Assembly (NCBI RefSeq): GCF_026104355.1
Contig: NZ_CP110535.1
Location: 2,108,001 to 2,172,000 of the forward strand
Direction: 5' to 3'
DNA: 64,000 bases
Source: Halomonas sp. BDJS001
Lineage (GTDB): Bacteria > Pseudomonadota > Gammaproteobacteria > Pseudomonadales > Halomonadaceae
The first letter of the stretch is position 1; every line of letters begins with the position of its first letter. Below are positions 47,266 through 55,333 of the stretch, in pieces. Position numbers and translations under genes: made by a program. The notes under the pieces were generated by a model. It saw only the letters and a list, made by a program, of their open reading frames with translations, had not been told where the DNA came from and made no database searches.

Positions 47266-48945
47266 ATGAGCGAAAGCTTTGCTGAGCTGTTTGAACAGTC
47301 TCTTAACGACATCAACATGGAGCCAGGCGCAATTGTCGCGGCTCAGGTTGTCGACATTGACGGTGACTGGGTTACTGTCAACGCTGGTCTGAAATCTGAA
47401 GGTCAGATCCCTGCGTCACAATTCCGCGATGAGCACGGTAATCTGAACATCGCTATCGGTGACGACGTGCACGTTGCACTTGAAGCCGTAGAAGATGGTT
47501 TCGGTGAAACGCGTCTGTCTCGTGAAAAAGCCAAGCGTGCAGAAGCTTGGAAGATTCTTGAAGCAGCCTTCGAGAAAGACGAAATCATTAAGGGCGTTAT
47601 TAACGGTAAGGTTAAAGGCGGCTTCACTGTCGAAGTTGACTCTATCCGCGCCTTCTTGCCTGGCTCGTTGGTTGACGTTCGTCCTGTTCGCGACACTGCG
47701 CACCTGGAAAACAAAGAGCTGGACTTTAAAGTCATCAAGCTCGATCCGAAGCGCAACAACGTTGTAGTATCACGTCGTGCGGTTCTGGAAGCAGAGAACA
47801 GTGCCGAGCGCGAAGCGCTGCTGGCGACTCTGCAAGAAGGCCAGCAGATCAAGGGTATCGTTAAGAACCTGACAGACTACGGTGCTTTCGTAGACCTGGG
47901 CGGTGTTGACGGCTTGCTGCACATTACAGACATGGCGTGGAAGCGTATCAAGCATCCGTCCGAAATCGTTGCCGTTGGCGACGAGATCAACGTCAAGGTT
48001 CTGAAGTTTGACCGTGAGCGTAACCGCGTATCACTGGGTCTCAAGCAGTTGGGCGAAGATCCGTGGGTCAACATTAAAGAGCGTTATCCGGAAGGCATGA
48101 AAGTGCACGCGGTCGTCACTAACCTGACTGACTACGGCTGCTTTGCCGAACTGGAAGAGGGTGTTGAAGGTCTGGTTCACGTCTCTGAAATGGACTGGAC
48201 TAACAAAAACATCCATCCGTCTAAAGTCGTTCAAGTGGGCGATGATGTTGACGTCATGGTGTTGGATATCGACGAAGAGCGTCGTCGTATTTCCCTGGGT
48301 ATCAAGCAGTGTACTGCTAACCCGTGGGAAACCTTCAACACTGACTACAACAAGGGCGACCGCGTTTCAGGTACCATCAAGTCAATTACTGATTTCGGTA
48401 TCTTTATCGGCCTTGAAGGCGGTATTGACGGTCTTGTTCACTTGTCTGATATTTCTTGGACCGATACTGGTGAAGAAGCCGTACGCAACTTCAAGAAAGG
48501 CGACGAAGCTGAAGCCGTTATCCTGTCTATTGATCCTGAGCGTGAGCGCATCTCGCTGGGTATCAAGCAGATGGATTCTGACCCCGTTGCTGAGTACCTG
48601 TCAGTCAACGATAAGGGCAGCATCGTAACCGGTCGCGTCATTGAAGTTGATGCTAAAGAAGCTCAAGTTGAATTGGCGACTGACGTTATTGCGGTGCTGA
48701 AAGCCTCTGAAATCAGTGCTGACCGCGTAGAAGATGCGCGCAATGTGCTGAACGAAGGCGATAGCGTAGAAGCTCGTATTGTGAGCGTTGATCGTAAGAG
48801 CCGTCAGATTAATCTGTCGGTCAAAGCGAAAGACCAGGACGATACGCGTCAGAACCTGAAGAAGATGCGTGAGCAAGAGCCGGAAACAGCAGGTGGCCCG
48901 ACCACCATCGGTGACTTGATCAAGCAGCAGATGGGCCAAGACTAA
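47266..48945 (+). CDS. rpsA: 30S ribosomal protein S1
   Basis: Binds mRNA and the 30S subunit to help initiation. The 559-aa protein has six S1 RNA-binding repeats, as in E. coli (557 aa). Successive repeats are marked by [35 protein letters not shown] and [14 protein letters not shown]. The start [13 protein letters not shown] is the family N-terminus. It follows cmk with a 183-bp leader and has its own terminator. In E. coli and Pseudomonas ihfB follows; here an mvaT gene follows instead. Confidence 0.98.
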   Translation: MSESFAELFEQSLNDINMEPGAIVAAQVVDIDGDWVTVNAGLKSEGQIPASQFRDEHGNLNIAIGDDVHVALEAVEDGFGETRLSREKAKRAEAWKILEAAFEKDEIIKGVINGKVKGGFTVEVDSIRAFLPGSLVDVRPVRDTAHLENKELDFKVIKLDPKRNNVVVSRRAVLEAENSAEREALLATLQEGQQIKGIVKNLTDYGAFVDLGGVDGLLHITDMAWKRIKHPSEIVAVGDEINVKVLKFDRERNRVSLGLKQLGEDPWVNIKERYPEGMKVHAVVTNLTDYGCFAELEEGVEGLVHVSEMDWTNKNIHPSKVVQVGDDVDVMVLDIDEERRRISLGIKQCTANPWETFNTDYNKGDRVSGTIKSITDFGIFIGLEGGIDGLVHLSDISWTDTGEEAVRNFKKGDEAEAVILSIDPERERISLGIKQMDSDPVAEYLSVNDKGSIVTGRVIEVDAKEAQVELATDVIAVLKASEISADRVEDARNVLNEGDSVEARIVSVDRKSRQINLSVKAKDQDDTRQNLKKMREQEPETAGGPTTIGDLIKQQMGQD

Positions 48946-48969
48946 CGATCAGTTAGTGATTGGTTAGTG

Positions 48970-49003
48970 AAAGCGCCGCCCTTAGGGGCGGCGCTTTTGT
49001 TTG
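48970..49003 (+). terminator. Rho-independent terminator of rpsA
   Basis: AAAGCGCCGCCC (48970-48981) pairs with GGGCGGCGCTTT (48986-48997) around loop TTAG, then TGTTTG. A strong GC stem directly after the rpsA stop. Confidence 0.9.
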
Positions 49004-49270
49004 TAGTGGTAGGGCGCTAATAGTTGTTCAGCAAGCTGGTTCGCATAGTCGTCAGGGACTATTAGATTTAAACTCTTTAGCCGCAATTGAGTTTTAAAAA
49101 ACGATTAGTAATTGGGTGAAAATCAACTAGACTGTTGTCAGTTACTCTTTTTACAGGAATAATGTCCCTGCATTCTGAACTAGCGGGTGTCAAGGTTGTC
49201 AATTTGCACCTAAGTTAGATCCCATTCAGTTGAACCCCGTTCAGTTGGATACGCTATTAAAGGAACTCCT
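49004..49270. other. Gene-free AT-rich promoter region of mvaT
   Basis: Between the rpsA terminator and mvaT no reading frame is convincing. The stretch is rich in A/T, which suits autoregulation by an H-NS-type protein. CATTCAGTTGAACC and CGTTCAGTTGGATA near 49223-49252 are an imperfect direct repeat close to the start. Confidence 0.4.
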
Positions 49271-49645
49271 ATGTCTTTACTTAACGAATATATCCAGAAA
49301 GAACAGCAGCTAAAGCAGCTTCAAGAAGATCTTCAGCGCTTAGAAGGCGATCAGCGTCTGAAAGGCGAGTTGGAATTTAAGGCTAAACTTGAAGCGCTAA
49401 TGAATGAGTTCGGCAAGCGTCCGGGTGATGTTATTGCCTTATTAGATCCGACTGCTGACCAGCGGAGCGCTAAAACCACAGCGAGTGGCAATGCCCGTCG
49501 TAAGCGCCGCCTTAAAATTTACAAAAACCCTAAAACAGGGGAAGTAATCGAAACTCGCGGCGGCAACCATAAAGGACTGCGTAGCTGGAAAGACCAGTAC
49601 GGCGATGAAACCGTTGAGTCCTGGTTGGAGCGCATGGAAGACTAA
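49271..49645 (+). CDS. mvaT: MvaT/MvaU family H-NS-like nucleoid silencer
   Basis: A 124-aa DNA-binding protein functionally equivalent to H-NS: it coats AT-rich, often foreign DNA and silences it. The N-terminal coiled coil (about residues 4-45) mediates oligomerisation. The C-terminal domain (about 75-122) has the conserved ETRGGNHKGLRSWKDQYG that inserts into the minor groove. The start ATG 49271 has AGGAACTCCT upstream. It is alone on its transcript between the rpsA terminator and its own terminator. Confidence 0.93.
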   Translation: MSLLNEYIQKEQQLKQLQEDLQRLEGDQRLKGELEFKAKLEALMNEFGKRPGDVIALLDPTADQRSAKTTASGNARRKRRLKIYKNPKTGEVIETRGGNHKGLRSWKDQYGDETVESWLERMED

Positions 49646-49656
49646 GCTATCTCATC

Positions 49657-49688
49657 ACCGGCATTTCTGTACAGGAATGCCGGTTTTC
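49657..49688 (+). terminator. Rho-independent terminator of mvaT
   Basis: ACCGGCATT (49657-49665) pairs with AATGCCGGT (49676-49684), followed by TTTC. It lies 12 bp after the mvaT stop and may serve the convergent AraC gene too. Confidence 0.82.
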
Positions 49689-49735
49689 TATTGCCATACG
49701 CTTTTGGCTATACTCCAGTGCCGTTACCCCCATTA

Positions 49736-50566
49736 CTAACCTATTAATGGGATGCGAAGTTCTAAATGGTTTGCTTTCCATAATACCTGCGGAGGGTGGC
49801 CGCTAACGTGCCAAACATCCTGCCTGTTGAGCAGATACATGATGGTATGCGTTAAGGCTCCATAAAGGCCAGCTAAATTGTCAAAACAGGTGCTCGCGTA
49901 GTAATGAGTAGGAATGTCGACCCGTCGATAAAGAACAGGCAGTGCAATGTCTTGTGCATTGTCCGTATCCGATAGGTATAGACCAATGTCGGTACGGTAA
50001 GAGTGGAAAGATTCATTATTAAGTGCATTGATTCTGTCGGCGAGTATGTCAGGCAGTGCGATGATGGTCGTAGATCGCCGCAGCCGCGTCTGTAAGCACG
50101 CTAGCTGCATAGCGTGATAGCTTTCATCTCCTAGCCCCTTAATATGCTCGGGAGCCTTGTAGAGGCGCATTAGGATCATTTGGCGCCCCGTGGTTTTTTC
50201 GATACGCGTGTTAAAACCATGAGGTGGCACATGGCGATGGAAAGTGGTTTTCAGCTTTAGGCGGAAATTGCGCGGGCTGAACTGATAACGACGTTGGAAT
50301 GCCCGTGAGAAAGACGAGTGGTTTTGGTACCCGCAACGTATTGCAATTTGCGCTATATTGAGAGGAGTAAGCGCAAGCAGCACTGCCGCGCGTTCCAGTC
50401 GCCTTATTTCACGATAAGCGCTAGGTGAAATGTGAAAGCTTTGCCGAAATTGGCGCCGGACTTGAGAAGACGAATACCCTATGTGATTAGCAAGGTCTTC
50501 GATACCGAGTGACTTATCGAGTGTATCCTGCAGCCAGATCTCAGCTCGTGTCATCGCGTTGAACAT
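49736..50566 (-). CDS. Rob-like AraC family regulator with C-terminal GyrI-like domain
   Basis: A 276-aa regulator with an N-terminal AraC helix-turn-helix pair (about residues 8-105, LANHIGYSSSQVRRQFRQSF and IAIRCGYQNHSSFSRAFQRR). A C-terminal GyrI/Rob-like effector domain (about 115-275) follows. This is the order of E. coli Rob, not of classical AraC proteins. ATG 50566 is chosen for AGAGG 7 nt upstream; the frame also runs to a GTG at 50623. It is convergent with mvaT. Ligand and regulon are unknown. Confidence 0.85.
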   Translation of the reverse strand: MFNAMTRAEIWLQDTLDKSLGIEDLANHIGYSSSQVRRQFRQSFHISPSAYREIRRLERAAVLLALTPLNIAQIAIRCGYQNHSSFSRAFQRRYQFSPRNFRLKLKTTFHRHVPPHGFNTRIEKTTGRQMILMRLYKAPEHIKGLGDESYHAMQLACLQTRLRRSTTIIALPDILADRINALNNESFHSYRTDIGLYLSDTDNAQDIALPVLYRRVDIPTHYYASTCFDNLAGLYGALTHTIMYLLNRQDVWHVSGHPPQVLWKANHLELRIPLIG

Positions 50567-50939
50567 TATCTGGCCTCTCATGCGTGAATCGTACAGGTCG
50601 TGCTTATCTCGCCTGTAGTGCACTCTCCCAGTGCGTTAGTGTTGGTAACCTAGCTGAAGGAAAAATTCAGCCTACAGATAAGAGTCGTGTCTCTATTCAG
50701 GCTACTTGTAGGTAATGTTGATGCGAAGCATCGATTTAATGAGTTGTCGCTGACTGTGCCATGTTTGATAAATGTGCTGGTTACCCTCATATACGTAATG
50801 ATGATGCCTTTATGCTGGCAACTGGGTGGCAAAGGCAAGTTTGCTCGTTACCTTTACGCGTTTGTGCACAGTTTTTGCCAAAAAATGCGACATTGGCAGT
50901 CATATCGACCATTTCAAGCAAGGTGTAAATGAAACATCG
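50567..50939. other. Gene-free region between the Rob-like gene and the small coiled-coil gene
   Basis: About 370 bp of lower-GC sequence holding the promoters of the divergent flanking genes. A plus-strand open frame at 50687-50932 lacks a ribosome-binding site and family resemblance, so it is not called. No terminator or repeat was seen. Confidence 0.4.
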
Positions 50940-51281
50940 ATGAAATATCAAAAGGTTCAAAAGCCGATAGATGAGCGTGAGAAGCTGCGTAAGTTTCGTG
51001 AATTAGACGATGCTTTTGCCCAGGCCTTACGCCAATTAGATGATCCAGAAAGCGATTTTGATATACCGACAGGCCCGCCGGTACGCTCGCTTGCGGCACT
51101 GGAACAAGAAGATGAAGAAGCCCAGCAGAAAGAACAGCAACATGAGCGGGAGCGTATTTTTAAACAGCGCTTTGAAGCTCTGTTGAGCGAGTATGGCATG
51201 GATCATAATGACCTGGCCGAGCTGATCGAAGTACTGCTTGGCTATGGCGTATGGCAGCAGGATATGGTGCCTGGCAGCTAG
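50940..51281 (+). CDS. Small acidic coiled-coil protein, possibly a short MvaT-like protein
   Basis: A 113-aa protein. A charged Glu/Gln-rich helix (about residues 55-80) leads into FKQRFEALLSEYGMDHNDLA. This reads like the middle of MvaT (FKAKLEALMNEFGKRPGDVI in the neighbouring gene) but ends before any DNA-binding domain. The N-terminus begins MKYQKVQKPIDEREKLRKFR. If the likeness is real it could oligomerise with MvaT and act as a modulator, as truncated H-NS proteins do. This is inference; otherwise the function is unknown. ATG 50940 is the likely start, though without a strong ribosome-binding site. Convergent with the Tus-like gene. Confidence 0.6.
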   Translation: MKYQKVQKPIDEREKLRKFRELDDAFAQALRQLDDPESDFDIPTGPPVRSLAALEQEDEEAQQKEQQHERERIFKQRFEALLSEYGMDHNDLAELIEVLLGYGVWQQDMVPGS

Positions 51282-51323
51282 CACCTGCAAAACATCGCAG
51301 CAGGCTTGGCAGGTGTCCTTATG

Positions 51324-52211
51324 CTAGCGGTAGCGATAAATCCGCAAACTCGGCAGAAAGACATCCTGCTCTAGTTTCTCATCGCGTCGCCTGGCCCGTG
51401 TGCGTGTGGTGGGGGGCTGTGGTGCAGGTAGGTTAATGTGGGGCAGTCGTTGATTATGGTCAGGAACAAAAATTGGCATGGCGGCATTCAGTGCTCGTCG
51501 TGTATGCCCATCATCGAGTGGTTCGGTAAAGAACAGGTTTGCCCGCATCAGTGGGGCTTGCGTTTGCACCTGAGCAAGCATTTCCCCGCTGGGGATGCCC
51601 GCTAGCTTGCGTAGCTGAATACGAATATGCGGCGCATCGGTATCAAGCTGTAAAAGCTTATGTTCAGCTTCTTGCACCGACAGGCGTTTAATAGAGCGAC
51701 CACTGCTGTACCAAGCAAAGCGAACGCGTGAGACAGGCGCTTGTGCGATAGGTAACTGCCGCCAGCTCTGTTTAAGATGTAAGCGAGCAAGCCCATTGCG
51801 GCGTAACGCTTCATCAACGTGAGGGTGGCGTTGCGGTAAGCGGCTTTTTGCATCGCTCAGTGCCTGTGGAAATGCCTGTTTAATATGTTGCAGTAGGTTG
51901 CTGAAATGGGCTTTGGCTTGATTAACAGCATCAATCGCCCTTATCAGTTCATCATTAGCGGCAACGACGGCAATATAGTTGCGCGTCTCACGGCCATCTT
52001 GATGCTGCTCATGCCACATATCGAATAGGGCTTTACGCAGCCAGTCACGAGGCGGTGTCGCTTGATTAAAGACCCATGTAGCCGGTAGCTGCTGCTCGTA
52101 TAGCGAGACGGCTGCTTCAGTGGTTTCCAGTAGATGATCAAACTGCTGCTCCAATTGGAGCAGCACATGATAAGCCGAAGGCGATGAGGGGGGAGCGTTT
52201 GTTTCGGCCAT
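51324..52211 (-). CDS. Tus-like DNA replication terminus site-binding protein (distant homologue)
   Basis: A 295-aa protein (E. coli Tus is 309 aa). Collinear resemblance is seen with Tus. An Asn/Lys-containing helix (AIDAVNQAKAHFSNLL) matches the Tus segment before its DNA-binding helix. VSRVRFAWYSSGRSIKRL matches the Tus ATLRFGWANKHIIKNL region, and the C-terminal FLPSLRIYRYR matches IPRLHLYVAD. The N-terminal half is helical and the C-terminal half basic with a Pro/Arg-rich stretch. Tus binds Ter sites and blocks replication forks from one side. If correct, this is a chromosomal member outside the enterics. It is tandem with yacG (39-bp gap). Confidence 0.65.
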   Translation of the reverse strand: MAETNAPPSSPSAYHVLLQLEQQFDHLLETTEAAVSLYEQQLPATWVFNQATPPRDWLRKALFDMWHEQHQDGRETRNYIAVVAANDELIRAIDAVNQAKAHFSNLLQHIKQAFPQALSDAKSRLPQRHPHVDEALRRNGLARLHLKQSWRQLPIAQAPVSRVRFAWYSSGRSIKRLSVQEAEHKLLQLDTDAPHIRIQLRKLAGIPSGEMLAQVQTQAPLMRANLFFTEPLDDGHTRRALNAAMPIFVPDHNQRLPHINLPAPQPPTTRTRARRRDEKLEQDVFLPSLRIYRYR

Positions 52212-52250
52212 GGCTAGGGTAAGGGCTCGCTAAGTCAGTTATAGGGTGCT

Positions 52251-52484
52251 TCAGGTGAGTGGCGCATCCTTGTCGGCTTGCGCAAGGAGCGTTTCTATAT
52301 CGGCCTCATCCATGGCGGACTCCCCCGATATGCGGTGCGACTCATCGGCCCAGGCGCCCAAATCCAGTAGTTGGCAGCGTTTGCTGCAGAAGGGGCGATA
52401 AGTGCTCTCTGGCAGCCAGGGCACGCGCTTAGCGCATTGCGGGCAATTAACTTCTAGCGGGGAATCGTTTGCAGGGCGAGCCAT
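52251..52484 (-). CDS. yacG: DNA gyrase inhibitor / zinc-binding protein YacG
   Basis: A 77-aa zinc protein with CPQC and CSKRC forming the C-x2-C and C-x3-C metal site, followed by [18 protein letters not shown]. coli YacG binds GyrB and inhibits gyrase. ATG 52484 has GGAG 8 nt upstream; the frame is open for 23 more codons without a start signal. Sits after coaE as in the pilBCD-coaE-yacG cluster. Confidence 0.93.
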   Translation of the reverse strand: MARPANDSPLEVNCPQCAKRVPWLPESTYRPFCSKRCQLLDLGAWADESHRISGESAMDEADIETLLAQADKDAPLT

Positions 52485-52518
52485 AAAAAACTCCAATTGC
52501 GATAACAGGCGCGATATC

Positions 52519-53121
52519 TCAGTAGTTAAGCTGCCGACGGTAGCGTTCGTCAAGCCGTGCCACTTGCTCCATCATGCTGGCGTGGTCACCGCTGTTATCT
52601 ATCACGTCGTCTGCTTTTGCTAACCGTTGTTCGCGGGAAAGTTGGGCGGCGAGAATAGCACGCACCTGGCTTTCACTCACCCCATCACGCTGCTGGGTTC
52701 TCGATAATTGTAGTGCTTGTGGCACATCGACAACCACCGTGCGGTGAACGAGTGCATGCTGACCTGCTTCAAACAGCAACGGTGACACAAGCAGCACATA
52801 AGGCGCCCCCTGTGCTTTGAGTCGCGCTAAGTGCTGCAGTAGTCGCTCCCTTATGCGGGGATGTGTCACCGATTCTAGCCACTGCCGTTGTTCTGGATCT
52901 TTAAAAATGATGTCGCGCAGAGCGGCCCGGTTAAGTGTGCCATCCTGATGCATAATCTGATCACCGAAGCGGTGTTGAATAGCTAACAGGGCCGGCTCAT
53001 CAGGCAAGACGATTTCTCTGGCGACATCATCGGCATCGACCCAGGCGGCGCCGAGTGTTTCAAAGGCGCGAGCGACGGTCGATTTACCCGACCCAATACC
53101 ACCCGTTAATCCGATAATCAT
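52519..53121 (-). CDS. coaE: Dephospho-CoA kinase
   Basis: Final step of coenzyme A synthesis, phosphorylating the 3' hydroxyl of dephospho-CoA. The 200-aa protein starts [20 protein letters not shown] with the P-loop. The conserved DADDVAREI and [13 protein letters not shown] follow. ATG 53121 has GAGG upstream. It lies between pilD and yacG. Confidence 0.96.
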   Translation of the reverse strand: MIIGLTGGIGSGKSTVARAFETLGAAWVDADDVAREIVLPDEPALLAIQHRFGDQIMHQDGTLNRAALRDIIFKDPEQRQWLESVTHPRIRERLLQHLARLKAQGAPYVLLVSPLLFEAGQHALVHRTVVVDVPQALQLSRTQQRDGVSESQVRAILAAQLSREQRLAKADDVIDNSGDHASMMEQVARLDERYRRQLNY

Positions 53122-53154
53122 GTGCTGCCTCAATAGCTAAATTGTATATAACCA

Positions 53155-53215
53155 GATTTCACATGACCCATTTTTACATGGTTTAGTTTTATATGGTTCA
53201 GTTTTACATGAGCAG
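53155..53215. repeat. Degenerate 15-bp tandem repeat between coaE and pilD
   Basis: About four units with 15-16 bp period: GATTTCACATGACCCA, TTTTTACATGGTTTA, GTTTTATATGGTTCA, GTTTTACATGAGCAG. The last unit overlaps the pilD stop codon. It looks like slippage amplification of the pilD end; no function is evident. Confidence 0.7.
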
Positions 53216-54049
53216 GTTGAGATACATTGCCATTATTTCATCACCGACTAACAGGGCCACCCAGCCCGCGAGGGCGAGAAACGGGCCAAAGGGAAGCGGT
53301 GCGCCGCGTAGGCGAGGTGAGCAGGCCTGGGCAGCTAGCCCAACAATGGCGCCAATCCCTGCGGAAAGGATCAACATCAGCGGTAAAAAACTCCATCCCA
53401 ACCAGGCGCCCAGCGCCGCGAGCAGCTTAAAGTCGCCATAGCCCATTCCCTCTTTGCCAGTGACCAGTTTGAATAGCCAATAAAAACTCCACAGGGAAAG
53501 ATAGCCTGCCATGGCGCCGATAACGGCACTCGGCAGCATCGGTGGCTGGAAAAGAAGCTGAAACAGTAACCCTGCCCAAAGTAAGGGTAGGGTAATCACG
53601 TCGGGCAGTAGCTGGGTGCGAAAGTCGATGACGGCGAGCACTAACAGTACTAAGCAGGCGCCGTAAACGAAGATCGACTCTGCAGTAAGCCCGTGGAGCG
53701 CTAGCACTGCTATGGCCAACAAGCCCCCTGCTATTTCCACCAGTGGGTACTGAATGCTGATAGGCGTTTGGCACTCGGCACAGCGCCCACGGCGTTTTAT
53801 CCACCCAATTAACGGTAGGTTGTCGTGCCACGCAATAGGGGCTTCACAGCGTGGGCACATGGAAGCGGGTGTGGCCAGGTTAAAGCGCGGCGAGTGCTCG
53901 GTGCCAAGCTCAAGTGCTTCCCGGGCTTCATTGCGCCAGCCCCGCATCAGCATCACCGGAAGGCGAGTAATCACCACATTTAGAAAACTGCCCAGGCATA
54001 GTCCCATCAATAAAACGATTAACCACAGCGTAAACGGAAGGTGATGCAT
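53204..54049 (-). CDS. pilD: Prepilin peptidase / N-methyltransferase PilD
   Basis: An inner-membrane aspartic protease, 281 aa, that cleaves type IV prepilins and methylates the new N-terminal Phe. The N-terminal cytoplasmic methylase domain has two CxxC zinc pairs (CPRCEAP and CAECQTP). The catalytic aspartates are in VIDFRTQLLPD and GYGDFKLLAALG. About eight membrane helices. It follows pilC and should process PilA at 57333. Confidence 0.96.
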   Translation of the reverse strand: MHHLPFTLWLIVLLMGLCLGSFLNVVITRLPVMLMRGWRNEAREALELGTEHSPRFNLATPASMCPRCEAPIAWHDNLPLIGWIKRRGRCAECQTPISIQYPLVEIAGGLLAIAVLALHGLTAESIFVYGACLVLLVLAVIDFRTQLLPDVITLPLLWAGLLFQLLFQPPMLPSAVIGAMAGYLSLWSFYWLFKLVTGKEGMGYGDFKLLAALGAWLGWSFLPLMLILSAGIGAIVGLAAQACSPRLRGAPLPFGPFLALAGWVALLVGDEIMAMYLNLLM

Positions 54050-54097
54050 GGAGCTCCTTAGTCTTCTTGAAATTAGCGTTGTTTAAGCATGTGACGC

Positions 54098-55330
54098 TTA
54101 GAGGGCAGAGCCCAAGTCGAAGATGGGCAAGTACATAGAGACCACCACGCCGCCGACCAGCACGCCCAGTACCACGATAATAATCGGTTCCATCAGCGAA
54201 GTGAGGGCATCGACCTTATTATCGACTTCCTCTTCATAGTAATCAGCCACGCGATTGAGCATGGCATCAAGCGACCCTGCCTCTTCACCAATGCTGACCA
54301 TTTGAATCGCTAAAGGGGGGAAACGGTTGGTCATACGCATGGCGAAGTGTAGCTGTTGCCCGGTGGCGACGTCCTTGCGCGTTTGTACCACTGCGCGTTC
54401 GTACACTTTATTGCCTGTGGCACCGGCTGCGGTGTCTAAGCCTTCAACAAGTGGTACACCCGAGGAAAAGGTGGTCGCTAATGTACGCGACAAACGAGCC
54501 ATTGCAGATTTATGCATAATATCGCCAAGAACCGGCAAGCGAAGCAGCAGTGCGTGCATACGGTAAGCAACGCTTGGCGAGCGTTGAATGCTTATTTTAA
54601 GCAAAAGCACGGCAGCTATCACTGCGCCGAGCGCGGCTAGCCAATAACGCTGGGCAAGCTCGGATAAGTTCACGGTCAGTTGGGTTAATGCAGGGAGTTC
54701 AGCGCCAAAGCTTTGGAACATGCTTTCAAATTCAGGCACCACTTTAATTAACAGCAACATGGTTACTGCAATGCCAATCGTCATAACGGCGGTGGGGTAC
54801 CAAAGAGCTTTCTTAACCCGCGCTTTCAGCGACTCAACCTTCTCTTTGTAGGTCGCAATACGATCGAGCATTTGATCCAACGCACCGGACTGCTCACCAG
54901 CACTGACGAGGTTAACAAACAGTCGATCAAAGTGTTTGGGGTGACGGTTCAATGCATCTGAGAAGCTGGCACCTGACGATACATCGCTCATCATATGCTG
55001 AACAAGGGCAACCATAGCCGGTTTCTTGAGGCTCTCTGCCACTACTTGAAGCGCTTGCAGCAACGGGATGCCAGCACGAATCATGGTGGCCATTTGACGT
55101 GCAAAGACCATGACATCGTTGGGATTAATGCGGCCGCTGCCGCCGAGGTTGCCTTTTTTACTAATCCGGCCGATAACGATATGCTGCTTGGTGAGTTCAG
55201 CGGCTACTTCGGCTTTACTGCGGCCAATCATCTCACCGCTTAGCGCTCTATCCTGTGGGCCTTTACCACTCCATTTCCAGCGCGCTAGCTTGGTGGCGGG
55301 CGTTTGGCGTCGACGTGCCGTTTTAGCCAT
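54098..55330 (-). CDS. pilC: Type IV pilus inner membrane platform protein PilC
   Basis: A 410-aa polytopic protein with two T2SSF domains (about residues 75-195 and 280-400) and three or four membrane helices. MATMIRAGIPLLQALQVV and TFSSGVPLVEGLDTAA are conserved repeats. It anchors the motor ATPases PilB and PilT and organises pilin assembly. It lies 3 nt after pilB. Confidence 0.96.
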   Translation of the reverse strand: MAKTARRRQTPATKLARWKWSGKGPQDRALSGEMIGRSKAEVAAELTKQHIVIGRISKKGNLGGSGRINPNDVMVFARQMATMIRAGIPLLQALQVVAESLKKPAMVALVQHMMSDVSSGASFSDALNRHPKHFDRLFVNLVSAGEQSGALDQMLDRIATYKEKVESLKARVKKALWYPTAVMTIGIAVTMLLLIKVVPEFESMFQSFGAELPALTQLTVNLSELAQRYWLAALGAVIAAVLLLKISIQRSPSVAYRMHALLLRLPVLGDIMHKSAMARLSRTLATTFSSGVPLVEGLDTAAGATGNKVYERAVVQTRKDVATGQQLHFAMRMTNRFPPLAIQMVSIGEEAGSLDAMLNRVADYYEEEVDNKVDALTSLMEPIIIVVLGVLVGGVVVSMYLPIFDLGSAL

Positions 55331-55333
55331 GCC

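Noticed and set aside
50687..50932. 81-codon plus-strand frame before the small coiled-coil gene
   Set aside because: No ribosome-binding site, biased residue use and no family likeness; lies in a promoter region.
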